Origin: Mucilaginibacter sp. JRF
GTDB lineage: Bacteria; Bacteroidota; Bacteroidia; Sphingobacteriales; Sphingobacteriaceae
Direction: 5' to 3'
Length of the DNA stretch: 64,000 bases
Assembly (NCBI RefSeq): GCF_015223065.1
Contig: NZ_JADFBY010000002.1
Location: 372,001 to 436,000, forward strand
Under the pieces are notes generated by a model. It was not told the DNA's origin, searched no databases, and worked only from the letters and a program-made list of their open reading frames with translations. The stretch's first letter is position 1. Every line of letters starts with the position of its first letter. Positions 34,304-43,470 of this stretch are shown here, piece by piece. The position numbers and the translations under genes were made by a program.

Positions 34304-35636
34304 TGGCAGATTTGCTAAATACATTTAGCCTGTAGTCATTAGTGCGCTTAAATGAAATCGGACTAAACGCACCATCGTTAATAAATACCTGGTGTACCTG
34401 ATCGCCCGTTAATGGATAATCAATTACATAATGTATCCAATGCACCATGATCAGCGTGCCATCAGGGAGCAAGCTTTCGTAGATTTTTTGTTTAGTGGCC
34501 AGCAAATCTTCCATGGAGAGATAGTAACCTACCTCGCTCAGCACAACTAAATCATATTTGCCATCGGGATAGCTATCAGGTATAGCGGCCAGCCTGAAAT
34601 GAACATGTGGATGGTTTTTCAGACGTTCTTTGGCAATATCCAACGCCGTTTCGCTAATATCTATTGATAATAACTGATCGCACTTTGTGCAAAGCAATGC
34701 TGTTAGTACCCCGATGGAACAACCAATCTCGAGGGCATTTTTGTAAACTGGTTGGGATAAATAGGTGATAGTCGCTTGGTACTTTTCTTGTTCATATTCA
34801 CTGGCTTCAAAGTTCCAGGGATCACGATTTTGATCATAAAGACGTCGAAAATAATCAGCGGGTAGTGTATGCTCTTTTCTAAGGCTTTTTCGCTCCATGA
34901 AGTATTCTTTGCCGGTCAGGAAATTGTTGATCATTTCCTGACTTAGCATGAACCCATCAGGATCATCACTAATTAAATTGCTTACTTGTGAGCGATGGGA
35001 GGCAATCGCCTGACGTTTTATTTCCAAAGCGGCTGTAATATCGATAAACAATAACTCACCGGTCTGCAACTTTGGAAGGTCATCCACAACAGCATTTTGA
35101 TATAGCCATATCGGGTACTCCCAAACTGTGATCCCGTTGTGTTCAACCTCTTTTAATGCTGCGTTCAAAATCTGCCAGGTAGCCCGATGGTCGCGATGTG
35201 GGTCCAATTCATAGGGAACCACATAAAGCTGCGGATTTACGGTGTCAATGATGTCAATTAACCTACTACTGAATTGAGAAAAACCTTCATCATGTTTTCC
35301 AGGCAGAGCAGTATCTATCCCGTTTAGAAAGTGAATATGATCGTCAGGTATTTGCAACAAGCTTAGCGCACACTTAGTCTCCGCTTTACGTAAAGCGATA
35401 CGTGCAGCTTCCGGATATTGTTTGGAATTAGGATGAGATTGACTACCATCAGTAGTTACCACAATGGTTATCCGACAGCCTTGCTGACGTAGCAAGGCTA
35501 TCAGTCCGGCGCAGCCTAAAGATTCATCGTCCGGATGTGGTGCAAGTATTAAACAGCTATTGATATTGCTTAAAAAAACAGTGTCGGCCTCTATTGCGCT
35601 GTCCCAAAAGGCAATTTTATCAAATGGATTTGCCAT
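34293..35636 (-). CDS. Fused PIG-L deacetylase / NodS-like SAM methyltransferase
   Basis: A 447-residue two-domain protein. The N-terminal PIG-L/LmbE deacetylase (about 25-235) has the zinc motif PHPDDE (33-38) and DPHRDH (145-150). The C-terminal class I methyltransferase (about 258-447) begins with YDQNRDPWNFEASEYEQEKY and shows the SAM-binding ALEIGCSIGVLT at 301-312. This pattern resembles NodS, which N-methylates a deacetylated glucosamine. The order (deacetylate, then methylate the freed amine) suggests one enzyme making an N-methylated amino sugar. This is inference; both active sites appear complete. Confidence 0.92.
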   Translation of the reverse strand: MANPFDKIAFWDSAIEADTVFLSNINSCLILAPHPDDESLGCAGLIALLRQQGCRITIVVTTDGSQSHPNSKQYPEAARIALRKAETKCALSLLQIPDDHIHFLNGIDTALPGKHDEGFSQFSSRLIDIIDTVNPQLYVVPYELDPHRDHRATWQILNAALKEVEHNGITVWEYPIWLYQNAVVDDLPKLQTGELLFIDITAALEIKRQAIASHRSQVSNLISDDPDGFMLSQEMINNFLTGKEYFMERKSLRKEHTLPADYFRRLYDQNRDPWNFEASEYEQEKYQATITYLSQPVYKNALEIGCSIGVLTALLCTKCDQLLSIDISETALDIAKERLKNHPHVHFRLAAIPDSYPDGKYDLVVLSEVGYYLSMEDLLATKQKIYESLLPDGTLIMVHWIHYVIDYPLTGDQVHQVFINDGAFSPISFKRTNDYRLNVFSKSANAI

Positions 35637-35639
35637 ATT

Positions 35640-36758
35640 TTAATTATAAAGGTTGATTAAATAATCGGCAATAGCCAGGCGGGTCGCATCGGGCGCAGGC
35701 TGACGGAGATAAAAGGTCAGGTCCCGATTTAGAAGTTCAAGCGGTGACGGAGCCATCAATCCTCTTGCTCCTACACATACGTTGCTTGATTGCATAACCC
35801 TTAAACCAATATCTTCAATTACTGTACGGGTCATATTGGCAAAGGCGATCAGTTGATCAGCATATTCCATATCATCTACCCATTTATCAAAGTTAATCCC
35901 TGCTTGTTGCAACCACAGCTTTCCTGTAGTTATATCCATTAACATGGCGGCTATTCGCGCCTTTTGAAACAGATCTCCGGTACGATCCATCTTCTCAAGA
36001 TACTTCAGTGTATGATGCAAAATTGCTTCGGCACCACCAAATTGTACTGCCGCAAACCGAATTGCCCCTCCGTTAAAATAAGGTTGTTTAAGGTAATCTC
36101 CCGGTAATCCCAACAACTCATTTTCCGAAACGTGATATCCTGTAAAGTCTGTCGTGAAGCTTCCTGAAGCTTTCATACCCATGGTTTGCCAACTGTTTCG
36201 GTCAACCTGATCAGCGCCAACTTTACTCATATCCAAAATCATCATTTGCCAACCATTTCGATCGGAGTTAGCTATATTTCCGGTAACTAACGCATGGGTA
36301 ACGATAGATACACCGGAACAAAATGTTTTTTCACCATATAAGGTCAAACCTTGTCCCTGATTTTTAAAATCTATACCATTTTTAGCTTGGGTATTCCATA
36401 CGCCGAACAGCGCTTGCTCGTGGATAACCGCATTATACCATATTAGCTTTTGCGTTTCCGTTGCATATAGGTATATAAGGTAAAGGGCATTAATATGTCC
36501 CTCGTAAATTCGGCCAACAGAAAGGTTTGACATACCAATCCTTTTCAGAAGATCCAGAAGAGCCGCTGTGTTGGGATGGGCAAAGTCAAGAGCTTCTCCT
36601 GGTAAAACTACCTTTAGGGCCCCGCATTCAGCCAGCCATCTGAATTCAGCTACAGGTGCAGATAGCGGATCATCGATATTTGAAGCGTTTGCGGCGATAC
36701 GTTCAAGGCAAACATCCAGGCCTTGTAGTTTGATACTGGATGCTTTTTGGTTTTGCAT
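35640..36758 (-). CDS. Acyl-CoA dehydrogenase-like flavoprotein
   Basis: A 372-residue member of the acyl-CoA dehydrogenase superfamily (FAD). Landmarks are FGVWNTQAKNGIDF and KTFCSGVSIVTHALVTG in the middle domain, the GMKASGSFTTDFTGY segment and the C-terminal RDLTFYLRQPAPDATRLAIADYLI. The last is typical of a subgroup linked with PIG-L/methyltransferase and glycosyltransferase genes. The usual catalytic glutamate could not be placed with confidence. It lies 3 bp downstream of GT4 and 3 bp upstream of the fusion gene, so it is part of one operon. It may oxidise an acyl or amine group on a glycoconjugate. Confidence 0.88.
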   Translation of the reverse strand: MQNQKASSIKLQGLDVCLERIAANASNIDDPLSAPVAEFRWLAECGALKVVLPGEALDFAHPNTAALLDLLKRIGMSNLSVGRIYEGHINALYLIYLYATETQKLIWYNAVIHEQALFGVWNTQAKNGIDFKNQGQGLTLYGEKTFCSGVSIVTHALVTGNIANSDRNGWQMMILDMSKVGADQVDRNSWQTMGMKASGSFTTDFTGYHVSENELLGLPGDYLKQPYFNGGAIRFAAVQFGGAEAILHHTLKYLEKMDRTGDLFQKARIAAMLMDITTGKLWLQQAGINFDKWVDDMEYADQLIAFANMTRTVIEDIGLRVMQSSNVCVGARGLMAPSPLELLNRDLTFYLRQPAPDATRLAIADYLINLYN

Positions 36759-36761
36759 AGG

Positions 36762-37853
36762 CTAAGCATTAGTGTTTACAGACAAACGATCCGCTATCAA
36801 TGATTCCAGGAAATTTTCGTAATGCGTTAGCATATCATCAATATTTAGCTTTGCTTCAGCATGCTCCCTTATTTTTTGACGGTTCATAGTGATTGCCTGG
36901 CGGATCGCTTTGGCCAGATCATTAGCGTCATGTGTATTAACTAACAATCCGGTTTCATTTGTTATAATCTCTGGTAGCGCACCAGCTTTTACGCCGGCTA
37001 TCGGGGTTCCGCAAGCCATTGCTTCAGCTGCAACCAGTCCAAAAGGCTCCTGCCATACCGGTGTTATCAGGCAAACCTGTGCTTCACCAATCAATTTGTT
37101 CAGCTGCTGATGATTCAAAAGACCCAGCATCTCAGTATTCTCATCAAGCAGCGGCTCTATAATTTCTTTATAATATTTCTTATCGCCGATAGCACCGGCA
37201 ACTTTTAACGGAATTCCTGCCAGCTTAGCTGCACGGATAGCCAGATCAAGTCCTTTATCTGGATGAATCCGCCCAAACCAGACAGCATAATTTTTTTGCA
37301 GGCCAGCTGGGTAAAAAGACCATTTATTAAGGTCAATACCATTATGAATGAATGGGCAATCTGGTACAAAATCCCTCCAACTGTTTGCGTTAGATCGGGA
37401 AACAGTTACGTATGCGATATTTTTAAAATCCTGTTCGGCCCTGACAGCCAGCTTAAGTTCATAAAAAGGCGGGGTATGCAATACCATGACCATTGGACTT
37501 CGGATTACGCCGGCCATCATGACAGGCACATAGTGTAAACTATTATTGAATATCACATCCAGGTTCATTCTATCTATTTCCGTCATCAGTTGATAATATG
37601 CATGATGCTCGGCAATATATTCAGAACTCAAATCCGGTTTCTTTATACGTTCTCCGGACATTGGATCATATGAAATATCATTAAGAATTGGATATAAGGT
37701 ACCACCTGCCTCAGAAGATGAACTGGCGAATAATATTATCTCGTGGCCACGTTCCGTCAAACGATGGCTGATCTCATAAGTAAAAGCTTCGAGCCCACCG
37801 GCAAAGGGTGCCTTAATAGGGTGTTTCAGATGAGCAATTATGCCAATTTTCAT
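36762..37853 (-). CDS. Family 4 glycosyltransferase
   Basis: A 363-residue GT-B enzyme of family GT4. The start KIGIIAHLKHPIKAPFAGGLEAFTYEISHRLTERGHEI gives the acceptor-domain glycine loop, and the donor domain shows HPDKGLDLAIRAAKLAGIPLKVAG and the E-x7-E motif region EPFGLVAAEAMACGTPIAGVKAGALPEII (about 273-301). It is the first gene of the tight four-gene operon, so it is probably the glycan-initiating or extending step. The sugar donor cannot be predicted. Confidence 0.92.
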   Translation of the reverse strand: MKIGIIAHLKHPIKAPFAGGLEAFTYEISHRLTERGHEIILFASSSSEAGGTLYPILNDISYDPMSGERIKKPDLSSEYIAEHHAYYQLMTEIDRMNLDVIFNNSLHYVPVMMAGVIRSPMVMVLHTPPFYELKLAVRAEQDFKNIAYVTVSRSNANSWRDFVPDCPFIHNGIDLNKWSFYPAGLQKNYAVWFGRIHPDKGLDLAIRAAKLAGIPLKVAGAIGDKKYYKEIIEPLLDENTEMLGLLNHQQLNKLIGEAQVCLITPVWQEPFGLVAAEAMACGTPIAGVKAGALPEIITNETGLLVNTHDANDLAKAIRQAITMNRQKIREHAEAKLNIDDMLTHYENFLESLIADRLSVNTNA

Positions 37854-37970
37854 AAGTTGAAGGGAGGAATGATTTAAATCGGCTTTATTGCGTTCTCAAT
37901 TTTAACAAGAGGATATTAAGTTTGTTTGATGCAAGCGCTTGACTGAGCAATCAAAAGATAGAAAGCAAAA

Positions 37971-38001
37971 AAAAGCATCCGCTTTTTATGCGAATGCTTT
38001 T
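37971..38001 (-). terminator. Rho-independent terminator after cold shock gene
   Basis: AAAAGCATCCGC (37971-37982) and GCGAATGCTTTT (37990-38001) form a stem with one mismatch. On the minus strand it is followed by a T-run just downstream of the cspA-like gene. Confidence 0.8.
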
Positions 38002-38022
38002 ACGATATTTTATAGTAGTGTA

Positions 38023-38217
38023 TTATATTACTTTTACATTGATCGCATTAAGGCCTTTTTTGCCTTCTTCTACATCGTATTCTACCTGATCGTTTTCACG
38101 GATCTCATCAATAAGTCCTGTAGCGTGAACGAATATTTCGCTCCTGTTGTCATTTTGCGAAATAAATCCAAAACCTTTTTGGGTATTGAAAAATTTCACT
38201 GTTCCTTCTTTTTGCAT
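38023..38217 (-). CDS. Cold shock domain protein (CspA family)
   Basis: A 64-residue single cold shock domain. The RNA-binding motifs GTVKFFNTQKGFGFISQ and EIFVHATGL are intact. It binds single-stranded nucleic acid and acts as an RNA chaperone, often under cold or general stress. The frame extends upstream to 38292, but the ATG at 38217 gives the family's normal N-terminus. A terminator follows and a long AT-rich leader precedes it, where a cold-responsive 5' UTR is possible. Confidence 0.95.
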   Translation of the reverse strand: MQKEGTVKFFNTQKGFGFISQNDNRSEIFVHATGLIDEIRENDQVEYDVEEGKKGLNAINVKVI

Positions 38218-38456
38218 TTTATTTATTTTAATAAGTGTGCAAGGTAGATATAATATATGGTTAATTTTCTTTTTGGTAAAAATATATAACAATTAATTAA
38301 CTGTTGATTTTTGATAATATCCGATTTTCATGGTATGAAAGAAAAAAGATAAATATGACATTGATGAAATTGCCTAAAATATGCAAGCTGTTGTAACACG
38401 GTCGATGATATATCAATTTGTAAAATAAAACGTACCTTGTGAGTTCAACCCTTGTT

Positions 38457-39257
38457 ATGGAATCCATTATCAAAAGAAATAACGTTAAAGTGATTGGTAA
38501 TGGTGACCAAGTCATCTTATTCGCTCACGGTTTTGGCTGTGATCAGAATGCATGGAAGTTTGTAATTAATGCTTTTACCGATGATTACAAAGTAGTCCTC
38601 TTTGATTACACCGGTTCTGGCCGATCTGATATATTACAATATAATGCAGTTAAATACAGTAAACTGGATGGATATACGCAGGATATATTGGATATATGCG
38701 AGGCCCTCGAATTAAAGGATATCGTTTTTGTAGGTCATTCAGTCAGCAGCATAATAGGTATTCTGGCAGCAATACAGCATCCAAAGTATTTCTCTAAGTT
38801 GGTTTTGATAGGCCCTTCGCCGCGCTACCTGAATGCCGAGAACTATACCGGTGGGTTTGAACAGCAGGATCTGGAAGGGCTTTTTGAATTTATGGAGAGC
38901 AATTACCTGGGTTGGTCAAGCGCAATGGCACCTGTAATTATTGGTAATTCTGACAGGCCTGAGCTGGGCGAATTCCTGACAAGCAGCTTTTGTTCGACTA
39001 ACCCGGATGTGGCGAGAGATTTTGCAAGGGTAACCTTTATGTCTGATAATCGTGCCGATCTGTCTAAGCTTACGGTTAGCAGCTTAACACTGCAATGTTC
39101 GGATGATATACTTGCGCCTTTAACCGTTGGCGAATATGTGCACCTGCATACACCTGGTAATAAATTTGTTCAGCTTGCAGCCACCGGGCATTGTCCTCAT
39201 ATCAGCGAACCGGAAGAAACTATTTCCGCAATCCGCTCCTATATTCAGCAAAATTAG
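38457..39257 (+). CDS. RsbQ-type alpha/beta hydrolase
   Basis: A 266-residue hydrolase closely resembling RsbQ of Bacillus and the KAI2/D14 receptor family. Matching features are AHGFGCDQNAWK, the nucleophile Ser95 in FVGHSVSS, the acid in QCSDDILAP (Asp216/217) and His245 in GHCPH. In Bacillus, RsbQ activates the PAS phosphatase RsbP in energy stress, and it hydrolyses a small cofactor. Here it is followed, with no gap, by a PAS histidine kinase. The ATG at 38457 is preferred to a GTG at 38439 because it gives the RsbQ-like N-terminus. Confidence 0.92.
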   Translation: MESIIKRNNVKVIGNGDQVILFAHGFGCDQNAWKFVINAFTDDYKVVLFDYTGSGRSDILQYNAVKYSKLDGYTQDILDICEALELKDIVFVGHSVSSIIGILAAIQHPKYFSKLVLIGPSPRYLNAENYTGGFEQQDLEGLFEFMESNYLGWSSAMAPVIIGNSDRPELGEFLTSSFCSTNPDVARDFARVTFMSDNRADLSKLTVSSLTLQCSDDILAPLTVGEYVHLHTPGNKFVQLAATGHCPHISEPEETISAIRSYIQQN

Positions 39258-40724
39258 ATGGAAGGCCAAGCCATCATCGATTTGGAAGAGCTATACCAGC
39301 AGGCTCCCTGTGGTTATTTCTCACTCTCGCCTTCCGGAAATATCATCAAGATCAATCAAACATTATTAGGATGGCTTGGGTATGAGCTGAATGAACTGCA
39401 CGGTAAAAAATTTTCGGGACTTTTGTCTAAGGGTGGGCAAATGCATTTCGAAATGTTCTTTTGGCCGATGGCTGCTGTGAATAGGGGGGTAAGAGAACTT
39501 AGCTATGAGGTACTGAAAAAAGACGGGGTTATTTTGCCGGTGTTGTTGAATGCCTCTGCAAAATTAGATGAAGCAAACCGGCTGTTGGCTATTAATGTAG
39601 TGCTGACCGATATTACCGAACGAAAGACTTTTGAAAAAGAATTACTACTGTCAAAAAAGACATCTGAAAGAGAACAGAAACGCTTGCAGTTCATGGCTGA
39701 CCTCGTACCCGAGATTATTTGGACAGCTACACCCGATGGTTACGTTGATTATGTAAACGCGCGTTTTTGCCAGTATTTTGATTGTAACGGGCAAGACACC
39801 CGTGTTTCATTTATCATGTCGAAAGTTCATCCTGATGATCGCAGGGCATTGTCAAGGGATTGGCGTGAAAGTTTGATCAGCGGTGAATCTTTTGAAAAAA
39901 GGATCAGGCTGATTGATAAAGCCGGCATTTATGAATGGCATCTGCTGAAAGCAGCATTGTTTCTGGACGAAGAAGGTAATCTCACTAACTGGTTCGGTTC
40001 CTGCGCTAATATTAATGAACATGTGCAGGATATGAAAAAAAAGGATGAATTTATTAATATTGCCAGCCACGAGCTAAAAACGCCCATTACCAGTTTGAAA
40101 GCGCTGCTGCAGTTGCTTGATCGGATGAAAGGCGATCTGACCAATAAAATGGCTCCCGGTTTGATTGAAAAAAGCAATCGCAATGTGAACCGGATTAGTG
40201 AGCTGGTTACTGATCTTTTGAGTGCCAGCCAGTTCAATGATGGTCAACTCCGCTTAAACAAAACAGAAGTCAATCTTGCAGAACTTATCGGTGATTATGT
40301 ACATCATATCCGTATTGATCAGAAATACGAAATAATAACTGAAGGAGAAGGCGTTACCGTAATAGCCGATGAGGGGCGTATAGAACAGGTTTTAAGTAAC
40401 CTGATAACTAATGCCATTAAATACGCACCAGAAAGTAATGTGATCAGGATCAGACTAACTCGGACATTGGAGTTTGCGCTGGTAGAAATTATTGACGAAG
40501 GGCCTGGTATTACGCCCGAAAAATTGCCTCATTTATTTGACCGGTATTACCAGGTAAGCAATACAGGCAGTCTTTATTCCGGGTTAGGGTTGGGCTTGTA
40601 TATCTGTGCCGAAATTATTAAAAAACATCGTGGCGAAATAGGCGCTAAAAGCGTATTAGGAGAAGGAAGTACTTTTTGGTTCACGCTGCCTTTTAATCCA
40701 TCAATAGCAAGACGTCAATCTTAA
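39258..40724 (+). CDS. PAS-domain sensor histidine kinase (RsbQ partner)
   Basis: A 488-residue soluble kinase with no transmembrane helix. PAS1 is at about 8-122 (starts QQAPCGYFSLSPSG, like the RsbP PAS), PAS2 at about 145-255 with a PAC segment, HisKA has the phospho-acceptor His271 in FINIASHELKTPITSL, and HATPase_c ends it (NLITNAIKYAP, GPGIT, GLGLGLYIC). The ATG begins immediately after the hydrolase stop, so they are co-translated. It probably receives a signal through the PAS1 domain from the RsbQ-like protein. No response regulator is adjacent. Confidence 0.92.
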   Translation: MEGQAIIDLEELYQQAPCGYFSLSPSGNIIKINQTLLGWLGYELNELHGKKFSGLLSKGGQMHFEMFFWPMAAVNRGVRELSYEVLKKDGVILPVLLNASAKLDEANRLLAINVVLTDITERKTFEKELLLSKKTSEREQKRLQFMADLVPEIIWTATPDGYVDYVNARFCQYFDCNGQDTRVSFIMSKVHPDDRRALSRDWRESLISGESFEKRIRLIDKAGIYEWHLLKAALFLDEEGNLTNWFGSCANINEHVQDMKKKDEFINIASHELKTPITSLKALLQLLDRMKGDLTNKMAPGLIEKSNRNVNRISELVTDLLSASQFNDGQLRLNKTEVNLAELIGDYVHHIRIDQKYEIITEGEGVTVIADEGRIEQVLSNLITNAIKYAPESNVIRIRLTRTLEFALVEIIDEGPGITPEKLPHLFDRYYQVSNTGSLYSGLGLGLYICAEIIKKHRGEIGAKSVLGEGSTFWFTLPFNPSIARRQS

Positions 40725-40911
40725 ACTTATTTACTCTGTTAACTTTCGCGGTAAAGACGTTCTCAATCATCATCACTTCAAAGTCATAACGTTTCAAAAT
40801 AGAACAAATCTAATTGTAAGCGGTTCGTATAATATCATATTCGACCCGAATCTGATTCGGGATTACTTTCCAGCTTCTGATACGCTACTATTTCCATTTA
40901 CTCATTTCATT

Positions 40912-42132
40912 ATGCGCAATATAATTTTTACCATCATGTGTGTTTTGCCTGTTATTGCTATGGGGCAAACAGCCAATTCGATTATCCCCGATACGGTTTC
41001 TAAACAAGATACTGCACAGCAGACCGACTTATTGGACGTTGCCAAATCACTGTTTAACATTAACTCCAAACCAGCTAAACCAAAGCGGGGCAAAAAACTT
41101 TATTTTTCGTTAATCCCCTTTGGAGGAAATGTTCCCGGCGCTAATGGCAGGGCCTTAATGACCAGTACAACCGCGAGTATTTATTTCGGGCCAATGGAAA
41201 CCACCACGGCTTCCACAGCTACATTTGCCCCTTACTGGAATTTAAAAGGGCGATTTGGTTTGCCGTTACGCACCAGTATCTGGTTAGCAGGAAATTCCTG
41301 GACAATTCAAGGTGATACCCGTTTTTTACACTATCCGCAGCTAACGTGGGGGCTGGGAAGCGCTAATAAAATTGATGAAAATACTTTGGTAAATTATAAT
41401 TACATACGTTTTTATCAAAGTGCTTTAAAACAGCTGAGGCCTTATCTTTTTGCGGGTTTTGGTTACAATCTTGATTTTCACTCCAATATAAAAAGTGATG
41501 ATCAGAATGTTGATCTCTCACAATTTACCAATTACGCTTATGGTACTAATGGCAGTTCCGTGTCGTCAGGCGTAGCATTTAATGTATTATATGATACCCG
41601 CAACAATACAGTCAACCCTTTACCGGGAGCTTATGCTAACATCATATATCGCGTTAATCCGAAATTTTTAGGCAGTAATCAAAACTGGACTTCCTTGTAT
41701 ATTGATGTTCGTAAATACGTTCCGGTGAATCCTGAGCGGCCTTTACAGCAAAACACTTTGGCTTTCTGGTCTTATTTATGGACGGCTTTTAATGGCAATG
41801 CGCCCTTCCTCGATCTGCCAAGTATTGGTTGGGACCCATATAACCGCTCAGGCCGTGGAATTGACCAGAATCGTTATCGTGGCCGTACGTTATTTTATTT
41901 AGAAAGCGAATATCGTCGTGACATCACACGCAACGGATTATTGGGTTTTGTGGTATTTGCCAATGCCAATACGGTAAGTGGTTCAGGCAGTTTGTTTAAA
42001 TCCTGGCATCCCGCTGCAGGTACCGGGTTACGCATAAAGTTCAGCAAAGCTTCAGGCACCAACATTGGTATTGATTATGGTGTGAGTAAGGGTTACAGTG
42101 CCATATTGCTCAATTTGGGCGAAGCGTTTTAA
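40912..42132 (+). CDS. BamA/TamA-type outer-membrane beta-barrel protein (no POTRA)
   Basis: A 406-residue protein with a signal peptide (about 1-19) and a C-terminal beta-barrel resembling the bacterial surface antigen D15/BamA family (FGGNVPGANGRALMTST, VLYDTRNNTVNPLPGAYANIIYR and the terminal GIDYGVSKGYSAILLNLGEAF). POTRA domains are absent; instead there is a short linker (about 20-65). Such short barrels in Bacteroidota occur in stress-gene islands. Substrate unknown. Confidence 0.85.
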   Translation: MRNIIFTIMCVLPVIAMGQTANSIIPDTVSKQDTAQQTDLLDVAKSLFNINSKPAKPKRGKKLYFSLIPFGGNVPGANGRALMTSTTASIYFGPMETTTASTATFAPYWNLKGRFGLPLRTSIWLAGNSWTIQGDTRFLHYPQLTWGLGSANKIDENTLVNYNYIRFYQSALKQLRPYLFAGFGYNLDFHSNIKSDDQNVDLSQFTNYAYGTNGSSVSSGVAFNVLYDTRNNTVNPLPGAYANIIYRVNPKFLGSNQNWTSLYIDVRKYVPVNPERPLQQNTLAFWSYLWTAFNGNAPFLDLPSIGWDPYNRSGRGIDQNRYRGRTLFYLESEYRRDITRNGLLGFVVFANANTVSGSGSLFKSWHPAAGTGLRIKFSKASGTNIGIDYGVSKGYSAILLNLGEAF

Positions 42133-42140
42133 CTTACCAG

Positions 42141-43250
42141 CTATGAATGATTAAGTGCAGGTTTTCTTTTCAATGGATTTTTCCACAGATCACCTTTGTG
42201 CTGTGTGGGTATATTGTCGCCCAGTAACTTGCCCCAGGGCTTAAGGCCATCAATGCGGTCAAAAATAATTTTAAGAACGGCCACAAAAGGGATAGACAGA
42301 AACATGCCCGGTAGTCCCCACAATTGATTGCCTAACAAAACAATGATGATAGACATCAGCGCGTTTATTTGTACCTTGGAGGATACTATTCGGGGGACTA
42401 AAATATTATTATCGATAAACTGAATGACAATGTAGGCGCCTATTACACCTAACTGGGTGGCAAAGCCGTCTTTAGTAACAGTAGCCATCAGCACAGGCAA
42501 AGCAATTGCTATGATCCCTCCTAAATAAGGTATCAGGTTTAAGATAGCACCTAAAGTTCCGATCAGCACAGCGTATTTTACCCCCAGTAGCAGCAAGGCT
42601 ATCGAATTCATTACGGCAACAATCAATGTTTCGATAAGAAGACCGACAATGTAGCTTTGAATGGCTGATTTAGTTTCTGCCAATACCTCACTTACTTTCT
42701 TAGAATTTTCTTCAGCAAATACCTCGTAAATAAAATTCAGCAAAAGCGTTTTATAAAACAGGATAAAAAATACATAGACAGGTATCAACACTACTACAGC
42801 AAATACGCCTAACACACCATTCAGTGTCTTGCCAACCATAGATTGGCTGCTATCCAGCGCATTCTTTATCATGGTATCCTGTTTGGTTTCATTGACGCCG
42901 AACTGAGCCGTGACCCAGTGTTTGGTTTCCAGTAATATCTCTGCAAACTTTTGTTTGAGCATGGGCAAAGAATCACCAAATTGTGCTATTTGACTGGATA
43001 AGAAATAAAACAGTGCAACTACTAAAATAGTCGCCAAAACCATTGTAGCCAATATAGATACTATCCGCCCTGCACGCCAGCGTTGCAAGCGATTGACCAC
43101 CGGGTTTAATAAGATCGCGAGAAATACCGCGAAAGCCATCGGTATCAGAATATCTGCCAGTGTAAATAAAGTATAAACGATGAGAATAATACCAAACAAG
43201 ACGGCAGTTGCCTGTAAATAAAAAGGCTGATCTTTTATTTTGAGTTGCAT
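42141..43250 (-). CDS. AI-2E family transporter (PerM-like)
   Basis: A 369-residue inner-membrane protein with about eight hydrophobic segments, matching the AI-2E/PerM family. Typical parts are MAFAVFLAILLNPVVNRLQRW, the cytoplasmic loop QSYIVGLLIETLIVAVMNSIALLLLG and the C-terminal GAILNLIPYLGGIIAIALPV and QFIDNNILVPRIVSSKVQINALMSIIIVLLG blocks. It probably exports small molecules; AI-2 export is known for TqsA only. Its stop lies 9 bp from that of the convergent BamA-like gene. Confidence 0.92.
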   Translation of the reverse strand: MQLKIKDQPFYLQATAVLFGIILIVYTLFTLADILIPMAFAVFLAILLNPVVNRLQRWRAGRIVSILATMVLATILVVALFYFLSSQIAQFGDSLPMLKQKFAEILLETKHWVTAQFGVNETKQDTMIKNALDSSQSMVGKTLNGVLGVFAVVVLIPVYVFFILFYKTLLLNFIYEVFAEENSKKVSEVLAETKSAIQSYIVGLLIETLIVAVMNSIALLLLGVKYAVLIGTLGAILNLIPYLGGIIAIALPVLMATVTKDGFATQLGVIGAYIVIQFIDNNILVPRIVSSKVQINALMSIIIVLLGNQLWGLPGMFLSIPFVAVLKIIFDRIDGLKPWGKLLGDNIPTQHKGDLWKNPLKRKPALNHS

Positions 43251-43470
43251 ACTGTAGCAATTAGGGAGTGTTATTTTGTAACAAAAAAGTTGCGAAATTG
43301 TTCTATACCTCGTTCTTTATGTTTACACATTAGGTAACGGCTCGCCCGTTCATTACACTTGAACTAATCACCTGCTTGTGAAGGGAAAATCAGAGAATCA
43401 TGACCTCTACGGTGAATGATTATAAGCATTACGTTCCGAAAAGACTTTACTTGATCAATTCTCAATATAA

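Noticed and set aside
40845..40861. CCCGAAT-CTG-ATTCGGG hairpin as terminator of the kinase gene
   Set aside because: It lacks a T-run and is over 100 bp after the stop; it may be an operator but nothing supports that.
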